This document shows positions 61,147-64,000 of a stretch of DNA of 64,000 bases, piece after piece. The stretch's first letter is position 1. Each line of letters opens with the position of its first letter. The stretch comes from Cantharellus purpuraceus (taxonomy: Eukaryota > Basidiomycota > Agaricomycetes > Cantharellales > Hydnaceae). The position numbers and the translations under genes are program-made. A model generated the notes under the pieces. That model was not told the origin of the DNA and searched no databases. It saw nothing but the letters and a program-made list of their open reading frames with translations. The stretch spans positions 682,001 through 746,000 of the forward strand of contig JALBUN010000004.1 of NCBI GenBank assembly GCA_025174535.1, given 5' to 3'.

Positions 61147-63417
61147 AATTTGCTCGAAGACAATATCATCCCCAGCGTATTTCACCCTAAGTTTATCTTC
61201 TTTTGTTCCTTCCAACTCTCACCCATGTCCCTTATGCTACTTTTCCTTGATGTCTTGTGTCACACTCCCCACTATACCAGACTTGGTCTGTTTCTAGGCT
61301 TTCCAAACCCTCGTTTCCCATTACGAGTATTACTCGTCATGGCGGTTTGTGTATTTGATGGTTTGTAGATATCCAGTAACAATGCTACACTCGTGCCTGG
61401 TCGAAATTGCTGAAGTAGTAGCTATCGAAGGACTTCGGTATATGTTCATCAGTAGTTACAGTAACTCCGCCTATAGGCATCACCTTACCCTCGTGGATTG
61501 ACTTCTGGCAATACCTAACACTCTTGGCCATACTCTACGCACCTTTTCACCGTGTCCAACTTGGCGAGCACATCTTCGCTTACAGACGGTGCGTGTCCAA
61601 TACATTACCAGAATCCCTTGCGCAATAGAGAAGACTTGAGGCAAGCAACCAGGGCCTGGGCACCTATGTGATACATTGCATTGCCGCAAGGCTCTAAAGA
61701 CCTTGTGGCGCAGCACATGTTTCCCTGGAAATCTACGGCCCTGCTGATGACTCGGAAGACTGGTGTGCAAGGTCCGGTTGCTTCACTTTTCTTGCCATTT
61801 CTCCTCATTTCATCTACCTTCGGCGTCGGAGCTGTTTCAGACGCTGCCGGGGGGCCTTGCGCCTAAGAGACGACAGAGAAGGCAGCGAGAACGTGATAGG
61901 TACCCATCCAGCGTCACTGCGGGCACGATGGCTCGGGCACTCACTGGGTTGTGCGGCACGGACTATCCATTCTTTTCATATACACACCGCCAAAAGGTTA
62001 TCGTTGATGCTCTTCCCTGCCGTTGACGGTGTCCGTATGACATTTATGATCTTTGTCTGACTAGTGCCCAAGGTGCGACTGAATGTAATGCAGACGCCAG
62101 ACGCCAGATGTAATGGCTCTCAAGAGATCCTCATGTGAATCGTCTAGATCAATGCGTCCTGCCGCCCGCCACCAGACCCTCAACTGGAATTGATCCTCAA
62201 CTGGAATGACTGCAAATTATGCATGGTATTGAGCATCCCAGTAGACCAAGTTGGTATCGACCTGCGAACAGCATTCAAATAACAACGTGGAATACATGCG
62301 TTTTGGATCTGTACCTGAGGGGCACGTTTTACTTATAAATGCCATTCTGATGCTTACTGTATGATTGACAGCTAAGTATTCCAATGTCTTCGATGGCGTT
62401 ATGAATGTGACGCTTTGGGTGAGTTCACCTGCATCGTATCCCCCCCAGTGGATAGAATGCGAATCGCGCGTTTCACTTGCCGAATTTCCATTGCTGGGAC
62501 TTACCAAATGAAAGGGATCTTATCCAATATGAAGCATTGAGTTATTGCCCGCTTAAGCCCGTTGGTATCTTGCTAACCCCACTGTATAGCCGGTGAACTT
62601 GAGAACGGGTTCTCCATTGGCCCTGGTAAAGGCCCAAACACAGTGTCGCGGCCCTGTTCGGCGCGAGTATTCAAATATTCATCAGCACCTTTGGTGGTGA
62701 GTGAATTTGTACTTTTGTCACGTGCTAGTTACGCGGGCCACGTTGATCAGGTCAGACGCGTCCCTAGGTTGTGGTCTTTTAGTTGAAACATTCCGGTGTT
62801 TTGATGACAGCGACATAAAACGCTTGATATGGTATTGCTCTGTGTATAAGGGCTTGGTAAGGCATGAATGGCTTGGAATTGTTAAACAATAGATAGATAG
62901 TTTCTATGAGAGATAAGTAAGAGATACATGAGTGCAAGCCTATTAGCATGCAAGTACCAGTCAAGATGACTGGCCGCCCGATGACGCCAACGTGGCCACC
63001 TTGAGATTGATCCGGAAGGATAGGTTAAAATTGGACTTATATTACTGGTGCGTCAGTCTATCCACCATTCCTTGAATTAGTCGCTCAAAATGTTATTGAA
63101 ATCGTACAGGTTGATGTTTAGCAGCATTTGAATCGCCACTCGCACCTCCAGATTCCCCTACATTGCCATTACGCCTATTATGCCCACCGGTCTACTCCAC
63201 GTGCAGCAGAGGATTGTAATTGATCACAACAAGTTTGGCAACGCAGGAGTTGCTGTTTGAGAATCGCTGAATGTCATTGGCTACGTATACAATGTGCGTG
63301 AGCTTTGGGGATGTTATAGATCTGTCGTAACGGAGGACCACAACGAAACGATCATGTTTCAGGTCATCGGGGACATAGGTATTGAAGCAAGGACTACTTA
63401 CTTGCACAATATGTGGG
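61147..63417. other. Gene-poor stretch, nothing firm
   Basis: 2.3 kb in which I find no start, splice chain or family motif. Minus-strand frames at 61808-61605, 62507-62217 and 63407-63192 are weakly protein-like (for example RFVVVLRYDRSITS) but isolated. It may hold decayed genes. Confidence 0.45.
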
Positions 63418-64000
63418 CTCTCCTACGTGAAATAGCGGACCATTGGACGCCGAGGAGCTCTCCTACTGCAAGCTTTGAGAGAAAAGAATGGCGAGAACGA
63501 CGTCGTTGAATGTAGCAAGTGTTTCTGGCCCTTACGACACATCGCCCTTGTTAACGTTGCCTTTTACATGCCAACAGAGAGTACCACAAGATCAAAATTC
63601 TTGAGCATGACGCTGACACAAGCTCATCGAAAGATGACTATGATGCGATACTTTCCGAGGCTGTAAACGCGTTTAATAAGCATGCACAGGAAAAGGAAGG
63701 AGGAAACCTCACTCACATGTCGGAGCTATTAAGCCTAGAGGAAAATAACGTGAGTACCAGCTTTCCTGAGATATGCCTTTTGGCATACGTGCTGGATCAA
63801 TCCATCTACCTTCATCGATGGTCTTATCTTTGAGTCATGGCACCTTAGGCTCCGCGATGTCAGCCGGCTGCTCCTCAAGGACGCAGCATACTGTCCATGA
63901 TGGTATCGTAGACACTCTCCGCGGTATTGAATCGAAGGCGAGTGTGTTTATGGTCTACTTTTCATTCGCCCTTGCTAATAATCTGTAGAAAAGCACCCAG
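63418..64000 (+). CDS. Partial unrecognised coding region at the right edge
   Basis: Reading with a GT-AG intron ending at CCAACAG near 63578, the stretch ALLLQALREKNGEND is followed by EYHKIKILEHDADTSSSKDD, then YDAILSEAVNAFNKHAQEKE and MSELLSLEENN, with a GTGAGT donor at about 63750. The charged helical composition and codon use look coding. No family is recognised, the start is not identified, and the rest lies beyond the window. Confidence 0.35.

Overview
The window reads as ordinary nuclear DNA of a filamentous basidiomycete, most likely an agaricomycete. Genes are dense, on both strands, and broken by many short GT-AG introns (mostly about 45-75 bases). Exons were joined by hand, using frame continuity and family knowledge. 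The protein set fits a mushroom-forming fungus: an F-box/LRR protein, an expanded-type G-alpha subunit, a WOPR regulator, a GH28 pectinase, a P450 relic and a desaturase fused to cytochrome b5. I found no tRNA, rRNA, CRISPR array, viral gene or complete transposon.

Left part (1-8 kb): a decayed P450 3' end runs off the left edge, followed by an F-box protein, a very tight divergent pair (RRG7-like nuclease-fold protein and a DUF1770/Atg43-like protein, 52 bases between the ATGs), a PIG-L GPI de-N-acetylase and an intact FAD monooxygenase. From 8.2 to 13.6 kb lies a large minus-strand ULS1-like SNF2 ATPase with an embedded RING finger and an undescribed Cys/His-containing N-terminus.

Middle (13.8-46 kb): mitochondrial ribosome recycling factor, a RING plus RRM protein, a G-alpha subunit with Ser in place of the catalytic Gln, a small coiled-coil protein, Ole1-type desaturase, a 13-exon GH28 enzyme with an apparent 5-base exon, Erv29/SURF4 cargo receptor, exocyst Sec5, an acyl-CoA synthetase, MutY adenine glycosylase, a DNAJC11-type J protein and a WOPR transcription factor.

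Right part (47-64 kb): an RMND1/Rmd1 (DUF155) protein, a secreted histidine acid phosphatase, a zinc-type alcohol dehydrogenase, cytosolic-type prolyl-tRNA synthetase with a possible mitochondrial leader, a DJ-1 protein and a B-type cyclin. The last 2.8 kb is gene-poor, with an unrecognised partial coding region at the edge.

Most of this is housekeeping: secretion (SEC5, ERV29), lipid and GPI metabolism, mitochondrial function (RRG7, RRF1, DNAJC11, RMD1, perhaps the Atg43-like protein), DNA repair (MutY, ULS1) and cell cycle. I see no biosynthetic cluster or obviously new system. The more unusual points are the GH28 microexon inside its active-site motif, the G-alpha switch II substitution, the ULS1 N-terminus, candidate GC-AG introns, and a possible dual-targeted ProRS with a split stop codon.
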